This document shows positions 1 to 8,147 of a stretch of DNA of 64,000 nucleotides, in pieces (position 1 is the first letter of the stretch; each line of letters begins with the position of its first letter). A model generated the notes under the pieces. The model worked only from the letters and a program-made list of their open reading frames with translations, had not been told where the DNA came from and did no database searches. The position numbers and the translations under genes are program-made. The stretch is from Paractinoplanes bogorensis (GTDB taxonomy: Bacteria; Actinomycetota; Actinomycetes; Mycobacteriales; Micromonosporaceae). The DNA is taken from positions 122,397 to 186,396 of the forward strand of contig NZ_JAHKKG010000017.1 in assembly GCF_018829635.1 (NCBI RefSeq), written 5' to 3'.

Positions 1-2
1 CG

Positions 3-1457
<1,455 letters not shown>

Positions 1458-1469
1458 GCCTTCCCAGGC

Positions 1470-1583
1470 GGCTGAGTGTCTGCGCACGCTTGCGCTTCTC
1501 GCGCGGCTGAGTGTCTGCGCACGCTTGCGCTTCTCGCGCGGCTGAGTGTCTACGCACGCTTGCGTTTCTCGCGCGGCTGAGCC
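1470..1583. repeat. 35-bp tandem repeat, three copies plus a partial fourth
   Basis: A 35-bp unit beginning GGCTGAGTGTCTGCGCACGC repeats in tandem with starts at 1470, 1505 and 1540. A partial fourth copy begins at 1575. The first two copies are identical and the third differs at two positions. The array sits directly between the clpB stop and its terminator hairpin. The unit length is not a multiple of three and nothing suggests it is translated. Confidence 0.9.
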
Positions 1584-1595
1584 CGTACGGGAAAA

Positions 1596-1631
1596 GGCCC
1601 CGGGTTTGATCTTTCGATCTTGCCCGGGGCC
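1596..1631 (+). terminator. Terminator hairpin of clpB
   Basis: Nine-base perfect arms (GGCCCCGGG at 1596-1604, CCCGGGGCC at 1623-1631) flank an 18-nt loop that itself contains GATC repeats. There is no clear U-tract, as is common in high-GC actinobacteria. It lies between convergent genes and may act in both directions. Confidence 0.7.
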
Positions 1632-1654
1632 CCTCGCGTGTTCAGTTGTCAGAT

Positions 1655-1840
1655 TTAGTTGGTGGCCGGCCTCTGCCGGTAGGCCTGGGTCATCAGGACG
1701 TCGGTGACGACCTGCTCGCCCTCGTCGGACCAGATGCGGATGCCGTCGCGGTGGAGCTGATATCGGACGTCTTTGAATCGGGTCCTCGTGTCGTCATGGT
1801 GAACGACGGTCAGAGTGTCGGCGTGGGGCATGGGACTCAC
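1655..1840 (-). CDS. Small hypothetical protein (61 aa)
   Basis: I do not recognise this short protein. It is mixed-charge with several histidines and aromatics and has no signal peptide or membrane segment. Its composition (KDVRYQLHRDGIRIWSDEGE) looks like a small folded protein rather than a frame shadow. Two starts are possible: GTG at 1840, which is very close to an AAGGA box, or ATG three codons later (1831) with 12-nt spacing. It is convergent with clpB and separated from it by the terminator hairpin. Confidence rests on composition and context only. Confidence 0.55.
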   Translation of the reverse strand: MSPMPHADTLTVVHHDDTRTRFKDVRYQLHRDGIRIWSDEGEQVVTDVLMTQAYRQRPATN

Positions 1841-2177
1841 CGGTCCTTAACAGGTCTGGGGCCGCCGCGGTGTGTTCACGCGGCCGGCGTAACGGGACTC
1901 TTGCCCGGCTGTGACGGTCTGCCTCGGCCTCATGGGTGGGCGGGCGACTCGTCATGCGGGCACGGGACACCGCGGGAGCGCTCTGCTGCCGCGTCGGTGT
2001 CACGGATGGAAGTGTAGGGATCGCCATCGACCCGTGTCGCCCCCTGAACGAGCGACCTATTTACGGATATTTCGGGCATCGTCGCCCGATGTTCCCATAG
2101 AACGGCAGGGTCTGCGGCTCGGTCGCGGATATGGCGGCCGCCCGATACCGTGAGTGGATCACGACTTTGGGGGCATT
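1841..2177. other. Intergenic region, no gene seen
   Basis: About 340 bp between two diverging genes. I see no coding region with convincing composition on either strand. It should hold the promoters of the flanking genes, and the AT-richer stretch around 2060-2080 is the likeliest place, but no clear -35/-10 pair can be named. Confidence 0.5.
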
Positions 2178-3056
2178 GTGACCTATCCGAGCTACCCACC
2201 GGCGCCGCAGACGCGCCCGGCTGTGGTGAGCGTCGCGTCCTACCTGCTTTACGCCGTGGCCGTGATCCAGGTGATCAACGCGATCCTGACGTTCTCCATC
2301 TCCTCCGACCTCTCGGCCGCCGTCCGCGACGCGTACGCGGGCACCGAGGCCGAGGGCGCCGACTCGATCGTGAGCATCGCCTTCATCGGCGGTGCAGTGA
2401 TCAACCTGCTGCTCGGGGTCGGGTTCGCCGTGCTGGGCTACTTCGACAGCCGCGGCAAGAACGCGGCCCGCATCGTCACCTGGGTGATCGGCGGCATCTC
2501 GCTCTGCTGCCTGGGGATCAACCTGGGCGGCACGGCGCTGGTCGGCGGGGTCAACGGCGGCAGCACGACGAGCGGCGCCCCCTCGTCGGACGAGGTGGAG
2601 CGGCGGATCAACGAGGCGATGCCGTCCTGGTTCACGCCCGCGACCACGACGCTGGCGGCCGTCGGGCTGATCGCCATCCTGGCCGCGGTGATCCTGCTGG
2701 CGTTGCCCGCGTCGAACGACTTCTTCCGGAAGCCGGCCGCGGCGGGTGCCTGGGATCCGTCGATGCCCTACCCGGGTCCCTATTCGGGTCAGCAGCCCCC
2801 ATACCCGGGTCAGCAGCCCCCATACCCGGGTCAGCAGCCTCCCTATCCGGGGCAGCAGCAGCCTCCGTATCCGAGCTATGGCCCCGGGACCCAGGGGCAG
2901 CCGGGTCAGCCTGCGCCCGGGTTGCCGCCCTATCCGGGGTCCACGCCGCCGGCCTCCAACCCGTTCGCGCCGCCGGGATCGACGCCGCCGCCCGGGTCGC
3001 AGCCGCCGCCGTCGTCCGGTGAACAGCCTCCGCGGCCGCCCACCGACCCGGCCTGA
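2178..3056 (+). CDS. Membrane protein with proline-rich PPYPGQ-repeat tail
   Basis: About 292 residues of unknown function. A short N-terminal segment (TYPSYPPAPQ) is followed by four predicted hydrophobic helices in the first ~170 residues. The tail is strongly proline-rich, with repeats of PPYPGQQ and then P/S/G-rich sequence. GTG at 2178 is preferred because GGGGG lies five bases upstream; a GTG eight codons earlier (2154) has no such box. The next gene has the same layout of membrane domain, an RRGSNAAR/RGKNAAR-type loop and a proline-rich tail, so the two look like a tandem duplication. The tail is probably cytoplasmic and may bind partners, which is inference. Confidence 0.8.
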   Translation: MTYPSYPPAPQTRPAVVSVASYLLYAVAVIQVINAILTFSISSDLSAAVRDAYAGTEAEGADSIVSIAFIGGAVINLLLGVGFAVLGYFDSRGKNAARIVTWVIGGISLCCLGINLGGTALVGGVNGGSTTSGAPSSDEVERRINEAMPSWFTPATTTLAAVGLIAILAAVILLALPASNDFFRKPAAAGAWDPSMPYPGPYSGQQPPYPGQQPPYPGQQPPYPGQQQPPYPSYGPGTQGQPGQPAPGLPPYPGSTPPASNPFAPPGSTPPPGSQPPPSSGEQPPRPPTDPA

Positions 3057-3129
3057 CCGGGTTCGTACCCCGTTCGCCGTTGCGCCCGGGTAGGTTCGGG
3101 GCGCAACGGATCACCGCGGGGAGTCGTCG

Positions 3130-4614
3130 ATGTCGTACCCAGTCCAGCCGCAGCCGCTCGCGCCCGCACCCTCGGGCCGGCCGCCGACGGTGACCTTCGC
3201 CGCCGGTCTGCTCTGGCTCATGGCCGGAGTCGGGCTGATCTACGCCATCGCGACGCTGGCCATCGTGCCCGGCACGATCAGCCGGTTCCGCGACGTCACC
3301 GGCGGGCCGCTGCAGCAGTTCGGGAGCGGCACCGACCCGGAGTACTACGTGGCGGTGGTCTGGCTGGGGGCGGCGATCGCGCTGGCCCTGGCCGTGATCG
3401 CGTTCGCGCTGTTCGTGGTGATCGGCCTGTCGCTGCGGCGGGGCAGCAACGCCGCCCGGGTCGCGACCCTGGTGGTGTGCGTCCTCGGCATCGTGGGCGG
3501 GGCGGCCGGCGTGCTGACCGTGGCCGCCCAGCGCAGCGGCGAATCGGCCCCGCTGTCGTTGGGCGGGCAGCTGTCCGACGCCTATCCGGGCGGCTGGATC
3601 GGTGCCAACGCTGGGCTGTCGATCGCCCAGATCCTCGGCTACGTGCTGGTCGGCATCCTCGTGATGACGGCGCCGCGGGCCTTCTTCCGCCGTACGCCCG
3701 CGACGTCGGGCGCACCGATGCCGGGTCCCGGGATGCCTGGGGTGCCGATGCCTGGGGTGCCGACGTCGGGCGCGGGCATGCCGGGAGCGATGATGCCCGG
3801 GGCCGGGATGCCGGTGGCCCAGGCGCCGGGTGTGGCAGTGGGCTATCCGGGCGGCGCCTATCCGGCCGGCCCGGGATATCAGTCCGGCCCGGGTTATTCG
3901 TCCGGCGCGGGTTATCCGGCGGGTCCCGGCTATCCAGCTCCTGGCGCGGCCTACCCGTCGCCCTACGGCTCGCCTGCCCAGCCCATGCCGGGTCAGCCTG
4001 CCCCGGGTCAGCCCGCGCCGGGTCCGTCACCCTACGCCCGCCCCGACGGCCATGACTCGGGCTTCACCGCGCCGGCCTTCGTCCCCACGCCGTCGACCAC
4101 GCAGCACCCGCCGGCCGACCCTGACTCGCCGTACGCCCGGCCCACGGCCGCCGAGTCGCCTGCTGCTTCGGGTGGGTCGCCGTCTGTGGCTTTCGGGCAG
4201 CCCGCTGTGGACCCGAGTTCGTCGCCTGCGGCCGCCGGGCCGGTTCAGCCCGCTGCTTCGGACGCCTCGCCGTCCGCCGCTTTCGAGCGGTCGCGACCCG
4301 TCGTGGAGCCGGGCTCGTCGCTCGGGGCCGCCGAGTCGGTTCAGCCTGCTGCTTCGGGTGGGTCGCCGTCTGTGGCTTTCGGGCAGCCCGCTGTGGAGCC
4401 GAGTCCGTCGCCTGCGGCCGCTGAGCCGGTTCAGCCCGCTGCTTCGGACGCCTCGCCGTCCGCCGCTTTCGAGCAGTCGCGGCCCGTCGTGGAGCCGAGC
4501 CCCTCGACCCCGCCGCCCGCGGGCGCCGAGTCGAGCCCGTCCAGCGTGCCGCCGGCCGCTGTGGAGTCGAGCCCGGTGAGCCCGGCCGACAACCCACCCC
4601 CGCCGTCGTCCTGA
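3130..4614 (+). CDS. Paralogous membrane protein with long low-complexity tail
   Basis: A 494-residue protein of unknown function. The first ~200 residues hold four hydrophobic segments; the loop SRFRDVTGG and the motif RRGSNAARVATLVV resemble the gene upstream. The rest is low complexity: GVPMPG and GYPAGPGY repeats, then a region rich in A, S, P and E that contains a 62-residue internal duplication (4159-4499). ATG at 3130 follows GGGGAG with six-base spacing. It lies 73 bp after its paralogue and is probably co-transcribed. Expansion of the tail in this copy and not in the other suggests it tolerates length change. Confidence 0.78.
   Translation: MSYPVQPQPLAPAPSGRPPTVTFAAGLLWLMAGVGLIYAIATLAIVPGTISRFRDVTGGPLQQFGSGTDPEYYVAVVWLGAAIALALAVIAFALFVVIGLSLRRGSNAARVATLVVCVLGIVGGAAGVLTVAAQRSGESAPLSLGGQLSDAYPGGWIGANAGLSIAQILGYVLVGILVMTAPRAFFRRTPATSGAPMPGPGMPGVPMPGVPTSGAGMPGAMMPGAGMPVAQAPGVAVGYPGGAYPAGPGYQSGPGYSSGAGYPAGPGYPAPGAAYPSPYGSPAQPMPGQPAPGQPAPGPSPYARPDGHDSGFTAPAFVPTPSTTQHPPADPDSPYARPTAAESPAASGGSPSVAFGQPAVDPSSSPAAAGPVQPAASDASPSAAFERSRPVVEPGSSLGAAESVQPAASGGSPSVAFGQPAVEPSPSPAAAEPVQPAASDASPSAAFEQSRPVVEPSPSTPPPAGAESSPSSVPPAAVESSPVSPADNPPPPSS
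4159..4499 (+). repeat. 186-bp direct repeat inside a coding tail
   Basis: Two copies of a 186-bp (62-codon) unit start at 4159 and 4345; the second runs to about 4499. Both encode ASGGSPSVAFGQPAV followed by ASDASPSAAFE and RPVVEP. The period is an exact multiple of three, so the frame is kept. Nucleotide identity is high, which points to a recent in-frame duplication. Confidence 0.85.
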
Positions 4615-5066
4615 GGGGCCGGGGCCGGATGATGAGTTCCGGTCACGTCCTCTTCCGGTTGTTACCGACCGGTTACCCCCTCAATTTGATGGAGTGACCC
4701 CTCATATTGATGGGTATGGGTCACCCGAACGGGTAACTTTGCGCTCCGGCTTCGTCCCTCAATCGGCTGTCCGGATAGCGCGCCGGGGGCCGGTCGGAGG
4801 GGGTTTTTCGCTGGATGGGTAAACGTCGGATCGCACGATTCACAGGAGCTTCTCAGCACCCCGAGCGGGTGATCTGTCGGGCGATCGTCATGTGACGCGC
4901 GGCATAGGAGCTTTGAGCTGCATCGATGTTCTCCGCAACGGGCGAAAGGGACCGCCGGATCTGTAAGGTTTCCTTTTAGATCGACCCAATGCCGTGCGTC
5001 AATAGTTACGTTCCGCACCGCCGGGGCGAAAGGTTCCAGTTTCGTTCCAGCCAGTACGCTCGATAC
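4615..5066. other. AT-richer intergenic region with 21-bp spaced direct repeats
   Basis: No convincing gene on either strand. GC content is lower than in the neighbours. Two near-identical boxes, CCTCAATTTGATGG at 4679 and CCTCATATTGATGG at 4700, lie exactly 21 bp apart. GTTACC/GGTTAC half-sites occur nearby (4660-4680). The imperfect hairpin ATCTGTAAGG...CCTTTTAGAT occurs around 4960-4980. This looks like regulatory DNA for a downstream gene, but the regulator is unknown. Confidence 0.45.
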
Positions 5067-5462
5067 ATGCAAGCACGCCACGACCTGCGTAAATTCATCA
5101 CTGAATTGTCCGTCGCGCAGCGTGGCGCCGTGCTTTCATCGGGTCGTGAACTTCCGGTGCCGGGCCGCCTGGTCCGGGAGGTCGCGCAAGGTGGCGAGAT
5201 GACGGTCGTCCGGGCTGGTGCGGGCCGGGGCGAAACGGATCGGCGACCCGTAAAGGATCGAGGAATTGACAATGTGGGGCGTCTCACTCCCGGGGCGGGG
5301 AGCGAGACCTCGACACGGAAGAGCAGCGACCAGACGGCGGCTGAGGCGTTGCAGGAGGCAGAGACCGAAGTCGGTACGACGGTTTCGGTGCGTTCGGGGG
5401 CTCGGGTTGCCGGGCAGTCCCGACCGGCCGACCCGGTGATCGACGTCGGCCTTACGGCCTGA
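5067..5462 (+). CDS. Possible hypothetical protein (doubtful)
   Basis: A 131-codon frame beginning MQARHDLRKFITELSVAQ. The first ~40 residues look protein-like, but the remainder is polar and low in hydrophobics, and third-position GC is weaker than in neighbouring genes. No ribosome binding site is evident. It may be a diverged small gene, a decayed gene or chance. It is listed because it fills most of an otherwise empty gap ahead of the ArsR-type regulator. Confidence 0.3.
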   Translation: MQARHDLRKFITELSVAQRGAVLSSGRELPVPGRLVREVAQGGEMTVVRAGAGRGETDRRPVKDRGIDNVGRLTPGAGSETSTRKSSDQTAAEALQEAETEVGTTVSVRSGARVAGQSRPADPVIDVGLTA

Positions 5463-5528
5463 AAGTTAGCCGGTTCGTTCCTGCTCACATGCAGGAGAAT
5501 CGATGCAGTTGGTGGAAGGATGGAGATC

Positions 5529-5897
5529 GTGGGAACTGCGTTGGCGGAAATGACAATGCCTCAGATCTCGCCGCTTGCCGGCGAGCCAATTGAACGTGCC
5601 GACGCCGAGCGGCTGGCGGGTGTGCTTAAGGCCCTCGCCGACCCGGCACGGCTGCGGCTTCTCAGCCTCATTCAGTCCGCAACGGACGGCGAGGCCTGCG
5701 TGTGCGACCTGACCGCTCCGCTCGGACTGTCGCAGCCGACCGTTAGTCATCACCTGCGGATCCTGACCGAGGCGGGACTGCTCGAGCGGGAGAAGAGGGG
5801 CGTCTGGGCGTACTACCGCCTGGTGCCCACCGCAATCGCGACCATCGCCGACCTCCTGACCCCGCCTCGCAAGCGGGCTACGAAGAAGGCGCGCTGA
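5529..5897 (+). CDS. ArsR/SmtB-family metal-responsive repressor
   Basis: A 122-residue winged-helix repressor. It contains ALADPARLRLLSLI, then the alpha-3 metal motif CVCDL seen in ArsR-type arsenite/antimonite sensors, and the recognition helix region SQPTVSHHLRILTEAGLL. GTG at 5529 is preferred to ATG at 5520 because AAGGA (5516-5520) has eight-base spacing to the GTG but overlaps the ATG. The C-terminus is lysine/arginine-rich (KRATKKAR). No arsenic or metal export gene lies next to it, so the target is unknown; it may act on itself or at a distance. The HTH and cysteine pair are clear, while the ligand is inferred. Confidence 0.88.
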   Translation: MGTALAEMTMPQISPLAGEPIERADAERLAGVLKALADPARLRLLSLIQSATDGEACVCDLTAPLGLSQPTVSHHLRILTEAGLLEREKRGVWAYYRLVPTAIATIADLLTPPRKRATKKAR

Positions 5898-6003
5898 CCG
5901 CACCGTAGGGAACGCCTGGCGTCACCGGCATCACGTGGGGCGTGACGCCAGGCACATGACCTTTTCGCCTGCAGTTCCACCCCCAGGACCTTCAGGAGTA
6001 CAG

Positions 6004-6678
6004 GTGAACTACGTCCACGGCGATCTGCGCGACCAGCTCGCGTTCGTGGGTTTCGACGTGGTCCAGGCCGGTCTCGTCGCCGGTTCCGGTGGAAACCTTT
6101 CCGCCCGGATCCCGGACGAGGATGCCATCTGGGTCACCGGAAGCGGTTCATGGCTGGGCCGGCTGAGCCGGACCACCTTCGCCGCCGTCCAGGTTTCCGA
6201 CGGCTCGCCCGCGGTGGTCGGCAGTGTGCCGCCACCCGCGATCGAGCCGACCAGTGAGCTCGCGCTGCACCTGGCGTTGTATCGGGCCCGCCCCGACGTC
6301 AACGCCATCATCCACCTGCATCCGCAGACCGCACTGCTGCTCGATGCGTTGGGTGAGCACATCCGGATCGTCACCACCGACCACGCGTTCTATCTGCGTC
6401 GTGTGTCGACGGTGCCGTTCCGGCTGCCCGGCACGACCGAGTTGGCGGCTCTCACCGCTGCCATGGCCGCCGACGGCACCGACTGTCTGGTTCTGAGCCA
6501 GCACGGTTGTGTCGTCATGGGCGACTCGATCGAGCTGGCGCACAAGCGGGCCCGCAACCTCGAGGAAGCCGCGGAGATCACCTATCGGGCGCTGTGTGCC
6601 GGTCGCCTGGAAAACCTCCGGGACTGTCCCGAGGAATTCATCGACCGTCTGCACGGCTCCACCGCGGTAACCGTCTGA
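6004..6678 (+). CDS. Class II aldolase/adducin-family protein (fuculose-phosphate-aldolase type)
   Basis: About 224 residues of the zinc-dependent class II aldolase fold, typical of L-fuculose-1-phosphate and related aldolases. Key pieces are GSGGNLSARI (phosphate-binding loop), the catalytic-glutamate region IEPTSELALH, the zinc histidines in IIHLHPQT and the third histidine in LSQHGCVVMG. GTG at 6004 has AGGAG five bases upstream. An in-frame upstream ATG (5956) would add 16 proline-rich residues and lacks a ribosome binding site. The gene stands alone 106 bp after the ArsR-type gene and before a hairpin at 6788. The substrate cannot be read from the sequence. Confidence 0.85.
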   Translation: MNYVHGDLRDQLAFVGFDVVQAGLVAGSGGNLSARIPDEDAIWVTGSGSWLGRLSRTTFAAVQVSDGSPAVVGSVPPPAIEPTSELALHLALYRARPDVNAIIHLHPQTALLLDALGEHIRIVTTDHAFYLRRVSTVPFRLPGTTELAALTAAMAADGTDCLVLSQHGCVVMGDSIELAHKRARNLEEAAEITYRALCAGRLENLRDCPEEFIDRLHGSTAVTV

Positions 6679-6787
6679 ACCAGCACCACCAAAGCAGGAC
6701 CCCGGCTGCTCGACGCCCCGCCCCCGACGGGCGCGAGCGGGCCATCCCCACCAACGGCCTCCGAATCGAGGCTCACAAAACAGCAGC

Positions 6788-6815
6788 GCCCGGCCGACCA
6801 TGAGGTCAGCCGGGC
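6788..6815 (+). terminator. Hairpin terminator after the aldolase gene
   Basis: Arms GCCCGGC (6788-6794) and GCCGGGC (6809-6815) are extended inside by GACC/GGTC around the tetraloop ATGA. GCTTTG follows. It is a strong hairpin 110 bp after the aldolase stop. Confidence 0.7.
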
Positions 6816-6821
6816 GCTTTG

Positions 6822-7105
6822 CGTCGTGGTCACAACGTCTGACGCCCGGGGCTCGTGGCACCGGGGTGTGCGTTGCGGTCGCAAGGTCTGACGCTCGTGG
6901 CACCGGGGCGTGGGTCGTGGTCGCAAGGTCTGACGCCCGGGTCTCGTGGCACCGGGGCTTGGGTCGTGGTCGCAAGGTTTGACGCCCGGGTCTCGTGGCA
7001 CCGGGGCGTGGGTCGCGGTCACAACGTTTGACGCTCGTGGCATCCGGGCGTGCGTCGCGGCCCGTACGACCGACGCCCGGCGCCAATGGCACCGGGCGTC
7101 AGGAG
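6822..7105. repeat. Degenerate tandem array with 49/42-bp periods
   Basis: Five to six copies of a unit containing GGTCGCAAGGTCTGACGC followed by CGTGGCACCGGGGCGTG. Landmark positions are 6838, 6887, 6929, 6978, 7027 and 7069, giving spacings of 49, 42, 49, 49 and 42 bp. The short units lack a 7-base stretch. Copies diverge at several positions and the last is poor. The array lies between the aldolase terminator and the 3' end of the minus-strand DedA gene. Confidence 0.85.
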
Positions 7106-7119
7106 AAGCGAGGAAAGGT

Positions 7120-7935
7120 TCAGTGGCGGCGGTGCGACCGCGGGGTGCGGTCGTCGTCATCGTCTTCGTGGCGGGCGGCCTCGACCAGCCCGGCGATGCT
7201 CGCGGCGGCCACCACGCCGATCGCGGCCGACGGCTCCGGCTCGGCGGCCGGGCCGGCCTTCTTCTTGTGCCGGCGCTCGCGCAGCACCTCGATGATGATC
7301 GGCAGCAGCGAGATCAGCACGATCAGCGCGACCACCGGCAGGATGTAGCGGTCGATGTGGTCACCGATGGCGTCGTAGATCTGCTGGGCCAGCACGCGCC
7401 CGATGATGATGATGCCGTCGGTCCAGAGGATCGCGCCGACCACGTTCCACAGGAAGAACGTGCGCGCCGGCATGCCGAGCGTGCCCGCCACCGGGTTGAG
7501 GAACGTGCGCACGATCGGGATGAAGCGCGCCAGCACGACGGCCTTGGCCGGGCCGAACTTCTCGAAGTAGTACTCCGCCTTTTCGACGTACTCCTTCTTG
7601 AAGAGCTTCGACTCCGGCTTGTCGAACATGCGCGTGCCGTAGCGCGCGCCCAGCCAGTGGCCGAGCTGGGCGCCCACGATCGCGCAGATCGGGGCGCCGA
7701 TCAGCAGGCCCACGAAGGAGAGCTGGGTGCCCGATCCGAAGATCGAGTCGGCCACCGGCGAGGCGGCGACGCCGGCCAGGAACAGCAGCGAGTCGCCGGG
7801 GAAGAAGAACCCGACCAGCAGGCCCGTCTCGGCGAACATGATCACCCAGACCCCGATGAGGCCGAAGGTGTGCAGCAGATCCTTCGGATCCATGGGGTTG
7901 AAGGCGAGCGTCTCGCCCAGAGCGCGGATGTCCAC
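7120..7935 (-). CDS. DedA-family (SNARE-associated/VTT) membrane protein
   Basis: A 271-residue inner-membrane protein of the DedA family, whose members are linked to phospholipid scrambling or flippase activity and membrane homeostasis. Family signatures are visible: GFFFPGDSLLFLAG near residue 42, a re-entrant-loop region, and GPAKAVVLARFIPIVRTF followed by NPVAGTLGM near residues 120-150. Five to six hydrophobic segments are present. The C-terminal ~45 residues are cytoplasmic and charged, with RERRHKKK, a run of Asp, and Arg/His at the end. The start is GTG at 7935, with no strong Shine-Dalgarno. It appears monocistronic. Confidence 0.9.
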   Translation of the reverse strand: MDIRALGETLAFNPMDPKDLLHTFGLIGVWVIMFAETGLLVGFFFPGDSLLFLAGVAASPVADSIFGSGTQLSFVGLLIGAPICAIVGAQLGHWLGARYGTRMFDKPESKLFKKEYVEKAEYYFEKFGPAKAVVLARFIPIVRTFLNPVAGTLGMPARTFFLWNVVGAILWTDGIIIIGRVLAQQIYDAIGDHIDRYILPVVALIVLISLLPIIIEVLRERRHKKKAGPAAEPEPSAAIGVVAAASIAGLVEAARHEDDDDDRTPRSHRRH

Positions 7936-8147
7936 GGGGAGTCAGAGTACTGCTAGTTTCCTACGCCTTTCGTGTCCAGTTGCTGTGCGGAATCTTTCTG
8001 ACTTCTTCAGCAGGTCAGGGCCGTCCGTTCGTGCGGCCCGCCGGGTCCGAACGGCTGTGGACGCGCCGGGGCCGTACGAAAACCGACGCGGCGGGCCGCA
8101 CGAAAGACGACGCGGCGGGCGGACGCAAGGACGCAGAACGAGCAGGG

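Noticed and set aside
4662..5081. 139-codon minus-strand frame in the AT-richer gap
   Set aside because: No ribosome site, atypical composition and poor third-position GC; regulatory repeats lie inside it.
6822..7105. CRISPR-like array
   Set aside because: Units are adjacent degenerate copies with no unique spacers, irregular periods and no cas genes.
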